From assembly GCA_040216735.1 (NCBI GenBank), contig JAVJOO010000004.1, positions 495,396-559,395 of the forward strand: 64,000 nt of DNA. Direction: 5' to 3'. Position 1 is the first letter of the stretch, and each line of letters begins with the position of its first letter. Positions 49,497-59,792 of the stretch are shown here, piece after piece. The translations under genes were made by a program, and so were the position numbers. The stretch comes from Alphaproteobacteria bacterium (GTDB lineage Bacteria; Pseudomonadota; Alphaproteobacteria; SHVP01). Under the pieces are notes generated by a model that did not search any database, was not told the origin of the DNA, and worked only from the letters and a program-made list of their open reading frames with translations.

Positions 49497-50297
49497 ATGA
49501 CAAACATGCGTTTGAGAATAGCGTCCGCGCTCGTGCTGGCTCCCGTCGCGCTCGCAGCGGTTTACGCCGGAGGCTGGTCGACGGTCGCTCTGGTGGCGCT
49601 GGCCGGCATCCTTGCGGCCAACGAATGGGACCGATTGCGCGGTGGACCCGGGCTACAAGGATCGATCGGTATCCTCCACGCCACCTCGATTCTGACCGCG
49701 GCGATTTTTGCGGGACTTGGGTTTTATCAAGCCGCTCTCATCAGTATGGCTGGCGGTATGTTAGTCATCGGCTGTTTTGCCATTTGGCGAAAACAGCCGG
49801 CAATCTGGTCCCTCATTGGGGTTCTCTATCTGTCCTTGCCGATCATCGCGCTCATCTGGATGCGCGGCGCGCAAACCGGTGTCGAAATGTTGATCTGGTT
49901 GCTGCTTGTCGTTTGGGCGACCGACATTGCGGCCCTATTTACCGGCAAGACCTTCGGCGGTCCGCGGCTTTGGCCTAGTGTCAGTCCAAAGAAGACATGG
50001 TCTGGAGCTACCGGCGGGCTCTTGGCAGCTGCTGCGGTTGGAGCCATCACTGCAGCTTTGCGCGAAAAGGCAACGCTCGGCATCATGATCCCCCTCAGCG
50101 TTGGACTTTCGGCGATATCCCAAGCCGGTGACCTCGCTGAATCTGCCGTCAAGCGCTACTACGGGGTGAAAGATACAGGTACCCTCATTCCCGGACACGG
50201 CGGAATACTCGACCGAATCGACGGGTTACTTCTCGCGTTGCCCGCTGCGGCGGTTATTGCCATCTTGAACGAAGGAAGCGCGCTGATATGGCCTTAG
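49497..50297 (+). CDS. cdsA: phosphatidate cytidylyltransferase
   Basis: Makes CDP-diacylglycerol from phosphatidate and CTP, the precursor of all membrane phospholipids here. 266 aa integral membrane protein with about eight helices. The C-terminal signature SAVKRYYGVKDTGTLIPGHG followed by GILDRIDGLL is complete and includes the KD, HGG and DR residues. ATG at 49497 or 49506. Its end overlaps dxr by 10 nt. Confidence 0.96.
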   Translation: MTNMRLRIASALVLAPVALAAVYAGGWSTVALVALAGILAANEWDRLRGGPGLQGSIGILHATSILTAAIFAGLGFYQAALISMAGGMLVIGCFAIWRKQPAIWSLIGVLYLSLPIIALIWMRGAQTGVEMLIWLLLVVWATDIAALFTGKTFGGPRLWPSVSPKKTWSGATGGLLAAAAVGAITAALREKATLGIMIPLSVGLSAISQAGDLAESAVKRYYGVKDTGTLIPGHGGILDRIDGLLLALPAAAVIAILNEGSALIWP

Positions 50298-51481
50298 CCG
50301 AACCGAAAGCGGTGTTGGCACCCAAGCGTGTAACGATCCTCGGTTCGACCGGCTCGGTGGGGTGTAGCACCCTCGACCTCGTTGCGCGAAACCCCGATGC
50401 CTTCCAGATCGAGGCCCTGACGGCCCACCGCGACGTCGCATCCTTGGCCGCACAGGCCCGTCGTTTCCACCCCGCGATGGTCGCGATCGCCGATTCAGCC
50501 TGTTACGAGGCACTCAAGGACGCGTTATACGACACTTCCATTGAGGTCGGCGCCGGACCGAACGCCATCGTCGAGGCGGCATCGCGTCCTGTCGATTGGA
50601 TCATGGCAGCCATTGTCGGCGCCGCAGGACTAGTGCCAACCCTGGCAGCGGCCCGGCAAGGTGGCGTGCTCGCAATTGCGAACAAAGAGTGCCTCGTCAC
50701 CGCGGGACCATTGTTCATGGCGGAGGCGGCCCGCCACGGCACAACCGTGCTGCCCGTCGATTCTGAGCACAATGCAATCTTCCAAGTCCTCGACCTCGAA
50801 CACCGCAATGCCGTCGAGAAGATCATCCTGACCGCGTCTGGCGGCCCGTTCCGCGAAACCCCCTTGGATCGCCTCGCGGACGTAACGCCAGAACAGGCTT
50901 TGAATCACCCAAACTGGGATATGGGATCGAAGATCTCGATCGATTCGGCGACGATGATGAACAAAGGCCTTGAATTAATCGAGGCCCATTACCTCTTCGA
51001 GATGGACGAACCCAACATTGACGTCCTGGTTCATCCACAATCGATCGTCCATAGCATGGTCGCCTATCGGGACGGATCTGTCCTCGCCCAGTTAGGAACC
51101 CCAGACATGCGGACTCCAATTGCCTACACGCTAGCGTGGCCGGAACGAATGGAAACGCCATCGGCGCGCCTTGACCTCGCCCAGATCGGTGCGCTGACCT
51201 TCGAGGCCCCCGACGACACGCGGTTTCCGGCCCTCCGCTTGGCCCGCCAAGCGTTGAGAGCGGGCCATGGCGCTACCACCGTCCTCAACGCAGCGAACGA
51301 AGTTGCTGTCGCCGCCTTCTTGGCTGGCAAAACCGGGTTTCTAGATATTGTCGCGACTGTTGAAGCGACGCTCGACGCCGTGCGTTCAGGTGATACCGTT
51401 TCGCTAGCCGATGTTATGGCTTTGGATGCCCAGGCACGACGGTTAGCCGACAACTTCGTCGCATCGAATGGTAGTAACTAG
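50288..51481 (+). CDS. dxr: 1-deoxy-D-xylulose-5-phosphate reductoisomerase
   Basis: Second step of the MEP isoprenoid route, supplying precursors for uppS. 397 aa. NADPH motif TILGSTGSVGCSTLDL (residues 15-30), ANKECLVTAG (about 130-139), metal site VDSEHNAIFQVL (about 157-168), TASGGPFRET loop and SIDSATMMNKGLELIEAHYL split as IDSATMMNKG and LELIEAHYLF. ATG lies inside the end of cdsA. rseP follows after 3 nt. Confidence 0.97.
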   Translation: MALAEPKAVLAPKRVTILGSTGSVGCSTLDLVARNPDAFQIEALTAHRDVASLAAQARRFHPAMVAIADSACYEALKDALYDTSIEVGAGPNAIVEAASRPVDWIMAAIVGAAGLVPTLAAARQGGVLAIANKECLVTAGPLFMAEAARHGTTVLPVDSEHNAIFQVLDLEHRNAVEKIILTASGGPFRETPLDRLADVTPEQALNHPNWDMGSKISIDSATMMNKGLELIEAHYLFEMDEPNIDVLVHPQSIVHSMVAYRDGSVLAQLGTPDMRTPIAYTLAWPERMETPSARLDLAQIGALTFEAPDDTRFPALRLARQALRAGHGATTVLNAANEVAVAAFLAGKTGFLDIVATVEATLDAVRSGDTVSLADVMALDAQARRLADNFVASNGSN

Positions 51482-51484
51482 AGT

Positions 51485-52618
51485 ATGGATTTTCTTGCCG
51501 AAGCCGCGCTCAGGATACTGCCATTTCTGGCCGTCATTACCATTGTCGTCTTCTTTCACGAACTCGGCCACTTCCTAGTCGCACGATGGAACGGCATTCG
51601 CGTCGACGTTTTCTCGATCGGCTTCGGCGGCGAGGTTTTTGGTTGGCACGACAAACACGGAACGCGGTGGCGGATCAGTTGGGTTCCGCTTGGCGGTTAC
51701 GTCAAATTCTTTGGGGATGCCGGCGCGACCAGCGCGCAGGGCGAAGGTCTCGAAGAAATGAGCTCGGCCGACCGCGCCGTCAGCTTCCACCACAAAAGGC
51801 TCTGGCAACGTGCGACAGTCGTCGTTGCCGGCCCGGTCGCCAATTTCATTCTTGCCATCGTGATTTTTGCAATCATGTTTGCGACGGTCGGTCAACGAAT
51901 CAGCGACCCACTCGTCATTGAGGTGATGAGCGGCGGCGCCGCGGAAGCGGCGGGCTTCCGTGCCGGCGACCTCATCGTCACTATCGACGGCAAACCGATC
52001 TCACGGTTTCAGGAACTGCAGTCGTATGTCCAACCCCGACCAGGTCAAACGATTCAAGTAGGCGTCGAGCGAGACGGCAGGTCGATCGACCTGATCGTTA
52101 CGCCGACACCTGCTGAACGTGAAGCGTTTGGGAGCACCCAAACCATTGGTTTGATTGGCATCACCGGTCCGGGCGGCCAGTTCGAACGGCAGAGCCCCAC
52201 CGATTCCGTCTGGCTTGGCGTCGCGGCCACATACGGCGTTGTCGAAACCACGTTGGTATACTTGGCCGATGTGGTCACAGGAAACGCCAGTTCGGATCAG
52301 CTATCGGGTCCTATAGGGATAGCGGTCGTTACGTCCGAAGTCGCCCGCGTCAGCGTTGTGGGATTGATCAATCTGGCAGCGGTGATATCCGTCGCCCTAG
52401 GCCTGTTCAATCTGTTTCCCATCCCGTTGCTAGACGGCGGACACCTTTTGTTCTATGCGGCCGAGGCGCTGCGCGGCAAACCTCTGAGCGAGCGCGCCCA
52501 GGAATACGGCATGCGATTTGGTATGCTCGTCGTCATCGCCATCTTCGTTCTCGCAACGTTTAACGACCTTAAGTACCGTCTCGACTTTTTTGGGTTCGTC
52601 AGTGGATTGCTCAGTTAG
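51485..52618 (+). CDS. rseP: site-2 intramembrane zinc protease RseP
   Basis: Cleaves membrane-bound anti-sigma factors and leftover signal peptides. 377 aa. Zinc motif HELGH at residues 25-29 in the first helix; FNLFPIPLLDGGHLLFY near the C-terminus gives the third ligand. The middle has one PDZ domain (about 130-205, GFRAGDLIVTIDGKPI). Roughly four transmembrane helices. Overlaps bamA by 17 nt. Confidence 0.95.
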   Translation: MDFLAEAALRILPFLAVITIVVFFHELGHFLVARWNGIRVDVFSIGFGGEVFGWHDKHGTRWRISWVPLGGYVKFFGDAGATSAQGEGLEEMSSADRAVSFHHKRLWQRATVVVAGPVANFILAIVIFAIMFATVGQRISDPLVIEVMSGGAAEAAGFRAGDLIVTIDGKPISRFQELQSYVQPRPGQTIQVGVERDGRSIDLIVTPTPAEREAFGSTQTIGLIGITGPGGQFERQSPTDSVWLGVAATYGVVETTLVYLADVVTGNASSDQLSGPIGIAVVTSEVARVSVVGLINLAAVISVALGLFNLFPIPLLDGGHLLFYAAEALRGKPLSERAQEYGMRFGMLVVIAIFVLATFNDLKYRLDFFGFVSGLLS

Positions 52619-54902
52619 ACACCACGTCCAGAGTTTCGCCAAAGCGGTCGTCCGTGCCGTTTTGCCCGCCGTATTTGTGGCGGCAACTCTCATCAATCCG
52701 GCGATTGCACAAATTGTCGATCGAATCGACGTAGTCGGGAACCAGCGCGTCGAAGACGCGACGGTTACGTCGTACATCCCGATCGCGCCCGGAACCTTCG
52801 TGTCCGACGGCGACATCGACCGCGCTTTGAAGGCCCTCTTTGCGACCGGCCTGTTTTCAGATGTTACGGTGCGACGTGAAGGTGCGAGTTTGGTTGTCAA
52901 TGTGATTGAGAATCCAGTGATCAACCGGTTGGCATTCGAGGGCAACCGAAAAATTCGAACCGAAGTCCTCGAGGCCGAAGTCCAACTTCGCCCTCGCATC
53001 GTGTTTACCCGGGCGCGGGTACAGAGCGATGTGCAGCGCATTCTCCAGGTCTATCGCCGCAGCGGACGCTTTGCGGCAACCGTCGAACCGAAAGTCATTC
53101 AACTCGAGCAAAACCGGGTTGACCTCGTATTCGAGGTCAACGAAGGGCCCGTAACCAATATCCAGCGCATCAACTTCATCGGAAACCAGGTCTTCTCTGA
53201 CCGCAAACTTCGCGGGGTCGTTGCGACGAAGGAAACTCGTTTCTATCGCTTCCTGACATCGAACGACACCTACGACCCCGACCGCATTACCTTCGACCGT
53301 GAGCTGTTGCGTCGGTTCTATCTCAGCGAAGGATATGCCGACTTCCGAGTTGTTTCCGTCAATGCCGACCTCTCTCCCGACCGTGAAGGCTTCTATGTCA
53401 CCGTCGCAATGGAGGAGGGAGCGAGGTTTCGTATCGGCGACATCTCGGTCGACTCGACCGTACGCGACCTCACGTCTGAACAGTTGGCTGGCGTCGTCGA
53501 GATGGAGTCAGGCGAGATCTACAATGCCGACAAAATCGAAATCGCGGTCGAGGACCTCAGCTTTAGCGTCGGACAGCTCGGATATGCCTTCGTCGATATT
53601 CGCCCGCGTCTGAATATCGATCGAGAGAAAAACATCATCGACGTGACCTTCGAAATGAACGAAGGCCCGCGGGTTTACGTCGAGAGGGTCAACATCACAG
53701 GCAACGTCCGGACCCTCGACAAAGTCATCCGGCGCCAATTCCGTCTCGCGGAAGGGGACGCCTTCGACACCGCCAAGTTACGTGCCTCGCGCCGAAACGT
53801 TCGCGCGTTGGGATTCTTCCGTGATGTACAGATCACGCAAGAACCCGGCAGTTCCCCCGACCGGTCGGTCATTAACGTCGACGTGCAAGAACAATCGACG
53901 GGAGAACTCAGCTTCGGGTTAGGCTTTTCAACAACCGACGGTCCGCTGGGCGACATATCCATCCGGGAACGCAACTTGCTCGGCAAAGGACAAGACTTGC
54001 GGGCGGGTTTCTCTCTGTCCGGACGCACCCAGGAAATCGACCTATCGTTTACCGAACCAGCTTTCTTGGAGCGCAACATCGCCGCTGGGTTCGATATCTT
54101 TCGGCAAACAACCGACCTGCAGAGCGAGAGTTCCTACGACGCAAAGGAACTCGGCTTTGCCCTTCGTGCCGGGTACCCGCTCACGGACGCTCTTCGGCAG
54201 CGCTTCACCTACACCCTGCGCCAAGACACAATCGAAAACGTCGCTTCTGACGTTTCCTCGTTTATCGCCCTCCAAGCAGGAACCGAAGTGACATCGTCAG
54301 TCGCCCACGCTTTGACCTACGACAAACGCGATGACGTGATCGACCCCACCGAAGGCTACCGCGTTGTTGTCGAGCAAACTCTCGCGGGCTTTGGCGGCAG
54401 CAAGCGCTATTTCAAGAACACCATCGATTATCAAACCTACTACCCAATACGAGACGACATCGTGGGCTCGCTGGGAATCAATCAAGGTTTTATCGTTGGA
54501 ATCGGCAAGGATGTCGGGATCGGCGATCGCTTTTTTCTGGGTGGAAACAATTTCCGCGGGTTTGGTCCCGCTGGGATTGGACCGCGTGACAAGACATCCG
54601 GTGACGCTCTCGGGGGTAACATATTCTACGTCGGTACCGCGGAGGTCCGCTTCCCGATTGGGCTCCCGCCCGAACTCGGCGTCAGCGGAATTGTATTCTC
54701 CCAAGCAGGTAGTCTTGCCCAAATCGACGATCCGCCTGCGGCACCACTTTTTGACGTCGGTTCGGTGCGGGCGTCGGCCGGCATCGGATTCGCCTGGAAA
54801 TCCCCATTCGGACCCTTTCGAATTGACTATGCAAAGGCGCTACGACAAGAAACGTTGGACCGAACTCAGAACATCTTTTTCAGCTTTGGCACGAGATTCT
54901 AA
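52602..54902 (+). CDS. bamA: outer membrane protein assembly factor BamA
   Basis: Core of the machine that inserts beta-barrel proteins into the outer membrane. 766 aa from the GTG at 52602, giving a signal peptide (AVVRAVLPAVFVAATLINPA, cleaved before QIVDRIDV). Five POTRA repeats follow, each with an x-GN- turn (VVGNQRVED, FEGNRKIR, FIGNQVFSDR, ITGNVRTLDK), then the 16-strand barrel with the lid-lock region (FFLGGNNFRGF, GPAGIGPRD) and the final aromatic FSFGTRF. The start is not certain; the frame is open further upstream in rseP. Stop overlaps skp by TAATG. Confidence 0.95.
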   Translation: MDCSVRHHVQSFAKAVVRAVLPAVFVAATLINPAIAQIVDRIDVVGNQRVEDATVTSYIPIAPGTFVSDGDIDRALKALFATGLFSDVTVRREGASLVVNVIENPVINRLAFEGNRKIRTEVLEAEVQLRPRIVFTRARVQSDVQRILQVYRRSGRFAATVEPKVIQLEQNRVDLVFEVNEGPVTNIQRINFIGNQVFSDRKLRGVVATKETRFYRFLTSNDTYDPDRITFDRELLRRFYLSEGYADFRVVSVNADLSPDREGFYVTVAMEEGARFRIGDISVDSTVRDLTSEQLAGVVEMESGEIYNADKIEIAVEDLSFSVGQLGYAFVDIRPRLNIDREKNIIDVTFEMNEGPRVYVERVNITGNVRTLDKVIRRQFRLAEGDAFDTAKLRASRRNVRALGFFRDVQITQEPGSSPDRSVINVDVQEQSTGELSFGLGFSTTDGPLGDISIRERNLLGKGQDLRAGFSLSGRTQEIDLSFTEPAFLERNIAAGFDIFRQTTDLQSESSYDAKELGFALRAGYPLTDALRQRFTYTLRQDTIENVASDVSSFIALQAGTEVTSSVAHALTYDKRDDVIDPTEGYRVVVEQTLAGFGGSKRYFKNTIDYQTYYPIRDDIVGSLGINQGFIVGIGKDVGIGDRFFLGGNNFRGFGPAGIGPRDKTSGDALGGNIFYVGTAEVRFPIGLPPELGVSGIVFSQAGSLAQIDDPPAAPLFDVGSVRASAGIGFAWKSPFGPFRIDYAKALRQETLDRTQNIFFSFGTRF

Positions 54903-55495
54903 TGGCACACCCTGCAAGAACATTTAACTCCAAGTATTGGCCTCTCGTGTTGGCCGCCATGTGCCTGACATTGTTGGTCCAGACCTCTACAGCATTCGCC
55001 CAGCAGAACCCGACCGAGGCTCCCAAGTTCGGTTTCGTTAACCTCGTCCGCGTTGCGCAAGAGGCAAATGCCGCTGTAACCGCAGGCAAAAGAATCGAGG
55101 CCTACGGGAAGAACGTGGAGCAACGGTTTCGGACCCGTGAAGAAGCGCTTCGCGAGGAAGATCAGGCCCTGGGGCGGCGGCGTTCGATTTTGGCGCCCGA
55201 CGCGTTTCGGGAAGAAGACCGCAAGTTCAGAGAGAAAGTTGACCTCGCTCAGAGGGAGTTCCAAGAAATCAGACGTCAGGTGCAGCAAGCCACCTTCGAG
55301 GCACAACAAATCATCGACGAAAGGATGACGACAATCATCAGCGAGGTCGCCGCCGAACGGAAAATCAACTTTGTGTTCAACCAAACGCAAGTCACCTTCG
55401 TCAATCCTCTTGCTCAGTTCGATCTCACCGACGAAGTCGTTCGCCGAATGAATGCGACGCTACCGGAAGTTCCGGTCAACTTGCCAAAGGAGTAG
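54902..55495 (+). CDS. OmpH/Skp-family periplasmic chaperone
   Basis: Carries unfolded outer-membrane proteins through the periplasm. 197 aa. Signal peptide WPLVLAAMCLTLLVQTSTAFA (as WPLVLAAMCLTLLVQ then TSTAFA), cleavage near residue 33. The mature part starts with KFGFVNLVRVAQEANAA, then a long coiled-coil arm of charged residues (about 60-145), closing with strand KINFVFNQTQVTFV. The layout and position after bamA are those of skp, though the sequence is divergent. ATG overlaps the bamA stop; lpxD starts 2 nt after its own stop. Confidence 0.88.
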   Translation: MAHPARTFNSKYWPLVLAAMCLTLLVQTSTAFAQQNPTEAPKFGFVNLVRVAQEANAAVTAGKRIEAYGKNVEQRFRTREEALREEDQALGRRRSILAPDAFREEDRKFREKVDLAQREFQEIRRQVQQATFEAQQIIDERMTTIISEVAAERKINFVFNQTQVTFVNPLAQFDLTDEVVRRMNATLPEVPVNLPKE

Positions 55496-55497
55496 GG

Positions 55498-56529
55498 ATG
55501 GCGGATCCGCGGTTTTTTGATCGCCAGGGTCCCTTTACGCTCGGTGACATCGTTTCGGTCGCGGGGGCGTCGCTACCGTCGGAAATCGACCCCGATCGAT
55601 CTTTCGACGATGTGGCGCCGCTCATCGGAGCCAATGCAAAGAAAGTAAGTTTTCTTGATAACCCCAAATACATCGGGGCGTTCAAGGAAACCCGAGCTGG
55701 TGCCTGTTTCGTTAGTCCCCAAAATGCATCACACGCACCTGACGGAACGGTCGTTCTGGTCACGGAATCACCCTATCGCGCCTTTGCTCTAGCAGCCCGA
55801 ATGTTCTATCCGCTAAGTGCAACGCTGGAGACAGAGGCGGATGGTAGGGCGATTCATTCCACCGCTCGACTTGGAAAAGGCTGCGTCGTTGGACACGGTG
55901 TCGTCATAGAAGCCCACGTCGAGATTGGCGACGGAACTCGGATCGGCCCCAACACCTTTGTCAAACGCGGCGTCGTGATCGGGCGCGACTGTATCCTTCA
56001 CGACTCGGTCACCGTGAGTCATGCAATCGTCGGGAACCGAGTCGAGATTCACGCGGGCGCCAAGATCGGTCAAGACGGGTTTGGCTTCGCACCCGATCCG
56101 CCTGGATACATCACCGTTCCACAACTGGGCCGTGTCCTTATCGGCAACGACGTCAGCATCGGCGCCAACACGACAATCGATCGCGGCGCCGGTCCGGATA
56201 CGAAGATCGGCGACAACTGTCGCATTGATAATCTGGTTCAGATCGCGCACAACGTCGAACTCGGGCGCGGCTGTGTGTTGGCAGCACAAGTCGGCATATC
56301 GGGAAGTACCAAAATCGGCGACTATGTCGTGATGGGGGGGCAAGTCGGATTGGCGGGTCACCTGACCGTGGCGTCGGGCGTCGTGTTGGCCGGGAAATCC
56401 GGCGTCACACACGATCTGAAAGAACCTGGGACATACGGTGGATTTCCTGCCGTACCTGTGCGCGAATGGCGCAAGCAAGTCGCGCTTCTGCGCCGGTTGG
56501 CAAAAAAGAGGGATGGGAATGATGGCTGA
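55498..56529 (+). CDS. lpxD: UDP-3-O-(3-hydroxyacyl)glucosamine N-acyltransferase
   Basis: Third step of lipid A synthesis. 343 aa. N-terminal uridine-binding domain ([10 protein letters not shown] start to about 100), then a left-handed beta helix of hexapeptide repeats (about 105-300, for example [20 protein letters not shown]) with [12 protein letters not shown] and the catalytic histidine region [15 protein letters not shown] short C-terminal helix ends it. 2 nt after skp; overlaps fabZ by about 11 nt. Confidence 0.96.
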   Translation: MADPRFFDRQGPFTLGDIVSVAGASLPSEIDPDRSFDDVAPLIGANAKKVSFLDNPKYIGAFKETRAGACFVSPQNASHAPDGTVVLVTESPYRAFALAARMFYPLSATLETEADGRAIHSTARLGKGCVVGHGVVIEAHVEIGDGTRIGPNTFVKRGVVIGRDCILHDSVTVSHAIVGNRVEIHAGAKIGQDGFGFAPDPPGYITVPQLGRVLIGNDVSIGANTTIDRGAGPDTKIGDNCRIDNLVQIAHNVELGRGCVLAAQVGISGSTKIGDYVVMGGQVGLAGHLTVASGVVLAGKSGVTHDLKEPGTYGGFPAVPVREWRKQVALLRRLAKKRDGNDG

Positions 56530-57007
56530 CGACATCTCGATGGAAACGACCGAAACTGCCGACATCCTACGAATCGTCGAAATGATTCCGCATCGCTACC
56601 CGATGCTGATGATTGATCGCGTGGTCGACATGATCCGCGACCGCTCCGCGACCGGCATCAAAAACGTATCGATTAACGAACCTCAGTTCCGTGGCCACTT
56701 CCCCAATCACCCCGTCATGCCTGGTGTGATGATTGTCGAATCAATGGCGCAGACAGCGGCAGTCCTAGTGGTTCACACCCTCGGCCCCGATGCGGAAGGA
56801 AAGCTAGTCTATTTCATGTCGATCGACGGGGCGCGTTTTAGGCGACCGGTCGTCCCAGGGGATACCATGAACGTACATGTTACCAAGGTGCGCAATCGTG
56901 GTCCGGTGTGGAAATTTCAGGCCGTCGCGAAGGTGGAGGGCCGCGTCGTCGCCGAAGCAGAGTTCGCTGCAATGATCCGTGAAGACGATGGGGGCTCGCT
57001 CGCGTGA
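56519..57007 (+). CDS. fabZ: 3-hydroxyacyl-[ACP] dehydratase FabZ
   Basis: Dehydrates 3-hydroxyacyl-ACP in fatty-acid elongation; here grouped with lipid A genes that draw on the same substrate. 162 aa hot-dog fold. Active-site helix: [20 protein letters not shown] holds the catalytic histidine and glutamate (H and E about 14 residues apart). [16 protein letters not shown] precedes it. Three ATGs are available (56513, 56519, 56522); GAGGGATGGG lies just before them. Its stop overlaps the GTG of lpxA (GTGA). Confidence 0.95.
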   Translation: MMADDISMETTETADILRIVEMIPHRYPMLMIDRVVDMIRDRSATGIKNVSINEPQFRGHFPNHPVMPGVMIVESMAQTAAVLVVHTLGPDAEGKLVYFMSIDGARFRRPVVPGDTMNVHVTKVRNRGPVWKFQAVAKVEGRVVAEAEFAAMIREDDGGSLA

Positions 57008-57804
57008 CGACGGTGCACCCGACGGCGATCGTTTCTCCCGGTGCGGAAATCGACGCCACCGCAAAGATCGGTCCGTATTGCGTCGTTGGCGAGAAGGTAA
57101 AGATCGCCGAAGGGGTACAGCTTAGGAGTCACGTTGTCGTCGACGGTGCCACCGAGATTGGACCGCACGCGACGATCTTCCCGTTCGCGTCGATCGGTTT
57201 GCAGCCTCAGGATCTTAAATACGAAGGCGAGAATTCTCGCTTGGTGATCGGTGCCAACGCTGTGATTCGAGAGCATGCCACCCTCAATACCGGCACTAAA
57301 GGGGGGGGTATGCTTACCCAGGTTGGCGACAACTGTTTGATTATGGTCGGCGCTCACGTCGCGCATGATTGCAAGGTCGGCAACAACGTGATCCTCGCGA
57401 ACAACGCGACGCTTGCTGGACACGTAGAAGTGGGGGACTACGCCATTCTTGGCGGCCTTAGCGCCGTGCATCAGTTCGTTAGAATCGGTCGGCACGCCAT
57501 GGTGGGTGGCATGACCGGCGTAGAAAACGATGTCATTCCCTATGGGTCGGTCACCGGCAATCGCGCGCACCTGTCTGGACTGAATATCATCGGTCTAAAA
57601 CGCCGCGGTTTCAGCCGCGAGGCGATCCACGATCTGCGTCATGCCTACCGTGTCCTTTTCGCGCCCGATGGAACCTTGCAGGATCGCCTGTCCGAGGTCG
57701 AACGGACCTATGCTGGAAACGATGTTGTCATGGAGATCGTCGCCTTCGTCCAATCCGATTCGTCCCGGGCGATCTGCCAACCGCAGGCAGAGCGTGCCGC
57801 CTAA
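57004..57804 (+). CDS. lpxA: acyl-[ACP]--UDP-N-acetylglucosamine O-acyltransferase
   Basis: First step of lipid A synthesis. 266 aa. Left-handed beta helix from the start ([20 protein letters not shown]) with the catalytic histidine in [16 protein letters not shown] and the [13 protein letters not shown] region binding substrate; C-terminal helices from [18 protein letters not shown] onward. GTG start overlapping fabZ by 4 nt. Its end overlaps lpxI by 11 nt. Confidence 0.96.
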   Translation: MTTVHPTAIVSPGAEIDATAKIGPYCVVGEKVKIAEGVQLRSHVVVDGATEIGPHATIFPFASIGLQPQDLKYEGENSRLVIGANAVIREHATLNTGTKGGGMLTQVGDNCLIMVGAHVAHDCKVGNNVILANNATLAGHVEVGDYAILGGLSAVHQFVRIGRHAMVGGMTGVENDVIPYGSVTGNRAHLSGLNIIGLKRRGFSREAIHDLRHAYRVLFAPDGTLQDRLSEVERTYAGNDVVMEIVAFVQSDSSRAICQPQAERAA

Positions 57805-58624
57805 AGTCGGGCTATTAGCCGGGACTGGAAACCTCCCGCGCCGCCTTGTCGATGCCTGTGAGATGCAGAAGCGCGACGTTTTCGTCGTCACCTTCGAAGG
57901 CGACAACCACAACGATGAACTCAACGACGTTGCGGGCGCCTGTGTTCATCTCGGTCAAGTCGGAACGGTCTTTCGTCTCCTGAAAGAAAACGGATGCGAA
58001 GAAGTCGCGATGGCGGGTCGGTTCCGGCGCCCCGCGTATAACCAACTCAAGCTAGACCTCCGAGCCACGCGTCTATTGCCGAAACTCCTCCGAGCAAAGG
58101 GCGACGATGCGCTGCTCCGTGTTCTAACCGGGGCGCTGGAGCACGAAGGATTTAAGGTTGTCGGCGCCGAGTCTTTGTTGCCGACGCTTCAAATCGGCCC
58201 TGGGAACCTCGGCAGCAAAAGTCCCCAGCAGGAAGACCAAGCCGACATCGCTCTGGGGTCGGAAATTATTCGCCTTCTCGGGCCCTACGATGTCGGTCAG
58301 GCAGTGGTCGTTCGGCGCGGTCGGGTTCTGGGTGTCGAAGGACCGGAGGGCACCGATGCGCTTCTTGAACGATGTGCCACCTTTGACAGTGTCACTGGCG
58401 GTACACTGGTCAAGATGCGCAAGCCAGGTCAGGACGAGCGCGTCGACCTTCCCTCGATCGGACCGGAAACCATTCGCCGTGCCGCCGCCGCGCGACTCGC
58501 CGGCGTCGCTATTGAGGCGCACGCCACATTGGTTCTCGATCAGGAAGAAGTCCGTGCCCAGGCCGACCGGTTCGGCATATTCGTCGTCGGCTTTGTCGAG
58601 GCGACCACGTCGGATCGTCAATGA
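57794..58624 (+). CDS. lpxI: UDP-2,3-diacylglucosamine diphosphatase LpxI
   Basis: Fourth step of lipid A synthesis, cleaving UDP-diacylglucosamine to lipid X; the LpxI family (DUF1009) replaces LpxH in most alphaproteobacteria. 276 aa. N-terminal domain VGLLAGTGNLPRRLVDAC (residues 5-22), AMAGRFRRPAYNQLK (about 72-86), and C-terminal domain with GQAVVVRRGRVLGVEGPEGT (about 169-188). GTG start inside the end of lpxA. Its stop overlaps lpxB by ATGA. Confidence 0.93.
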   Translation: MPPKVGLLAGTGNLPRRLVDACEMQKRDVFVVTFEGDNHNDELNDVAGACVHLGQVGTVFRLLKENGCEEVAMAGRFRRPAYNQLKLDLRATRLLPKLLRAKGDDALLRVLTGALEHEGFKVVGAESLLPTLQIGPGNLGSKSPQQEDQADIALGSEIIRLLGPYDVGQAVVVRRGRVLGVEGPEGTDALLERCATFDSVTGGTLVKMRKPGQDERVDLPSIGPETIRRAAAARLAGVAIEAHATLVLDQEEVRAQADRFGIFVVGFVEATTSDRQ

Positions 58625-59781
58625 CTTCGCCACTAAAGGTGATGTTGGTCGCAGGCGAACCATCCGGCGACGTTTTGGGCGCAGCACTCATGCGTGCCCT
58701 CCGGCGCAGAACAAGCGACGTCGTCTTCGTCGGAATTGGCGGATCGAAAATGGCAGTCGAAGGGTTGAACAGTATTGTCCCGATACAAGACCTTTCCGTC
58801 ATGGGCCTTGTTGAGGTGCTGCCTCGAACCTTTCTACTACTTCGACATATTCGCCAGACCGCCGCATTTGCACGCCGAGAACGACCGGATGTACTCGTAA
58901 CGATCGATGCGCCGGGTTTTAACTTCCGTCTGGCCAAACGCCTCGGCGACACGCAAATCCCACGTGTCCATTACGTAGCACCGTCGGTTTGGGCATGGCG
59001 GCCACAACGCGCAAAGAAGATCGCTCAGTTGTTCGATCACCTTCTCGCACTACTACCGTTCGAGCCGCCCTACTTCGAAGCGGAGGGTTTGGACACAACG
59101 TTCGTCGGGCATCCCGCCTTAGAACAGGTCCGCCGTTACGACTCTGAGGATTTCCGAGCCCGTCACGGGGTCGCCACAACGGCTCCCATCCTCTTGGTCC
59201 TGCCGGGTAGCCGACGAAGCGAAACGAATCGGCTCCTGCCGGTATATTCAGAAACCGTGCGGCAGCTTTGTGCCGTGGATCCAACCCTCAGGATCGTGGT
59301 GCCGACAGTCGACGGCGTCGAGCAGGCTGTCCGATCGAGTGTTCAAACGTGGCCGGGAAAACCCATCGTTGTAACCACGGAGGCCGACAAGACGTCGGCC
59401 TTTGCTGCAGCGACTGCCGCTTTAGCGGCGTCTGGAACGATTTCACTTGAGTTGGCCTTGGCCAGGGTACCCACCGTGGTCGCTTACGACGTTAACCCCA
59501 TCACGGCATTTATCGCTAAACGACTGGTCAAGACGCAGTATGTCTCTCTCGTCAATATCGTGATGTCCCGAGAAATTGTTCCCGAGTACTTGCTCGGCAA
59601 ATGCCGGTCCGCGCTCTTGATCCCGGCGGTCACCCGCCTATTGCAGAATCCCGACGCGCGCGCAGATCAGGTGGCAGGGTTTGACGAAGCCATCAAAGCG
59701 CTGGGTACCGGGCAAGATGCGCCCAGCGATACGGCGGCGCAGATTGTCCTCAAGCTTGCTGACCGGCAGACCGCACCCTAA
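58621..59781 (+). CDS. lpxB: lipid-A-disaccharide synthase
   Basis: Joins UDP-diacylglucosamine and lipid X into the lipid A disaccharide. 386 aa, glycosyltransferase family 19. N-terminal VMLVAGEPSGDVLGAALMRA (residues 6-25), FVGIGGSKM, LVTIDAPGFNFRLAKR, HYVAPSVWAWRPQRAKKIAQ (about 119-138), LLVLPGSRRSE (about 193-203). ATG overlaps lpxI. Last gene of the pyrH-to-lpxB run. Confidence 0.97.
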   Translation: MTSPLKVMLVAGEPSGDVLGAALMRALRRRTSDVVFVGIGGSKMAVEGLNSIVPIQDLSVMGLVEVLPRTFLLLRHIRQTAAFARRERPDVLVTIDAPGFNFRLAKRLGDTQIPRVHYVAPSVWAWRPQRAKKIAQLFDHLLALLPFEPPYFEAEGLDTTFVGHPALEQVRRYDSEDFRARHGVATTAPILLVLPGSRRSETNRLLPVYSETVRQLCAVDPTLRIVVPTVDGVEQAVRSSVQTWPGKPIVVTTEADKTSAFAAATAALAASGTISLELALARVPTVVAYDVNPITAFIAKRLVKTQYVSLVNIVMSREIVPEYLLGKCRSALLIPAVTRLLQNPDARADQVAGFDEAIKALGTGQDAPSDTAAQIVLKLADRQTAP

Positions 59782-59792
59782 GCAAACTGCCG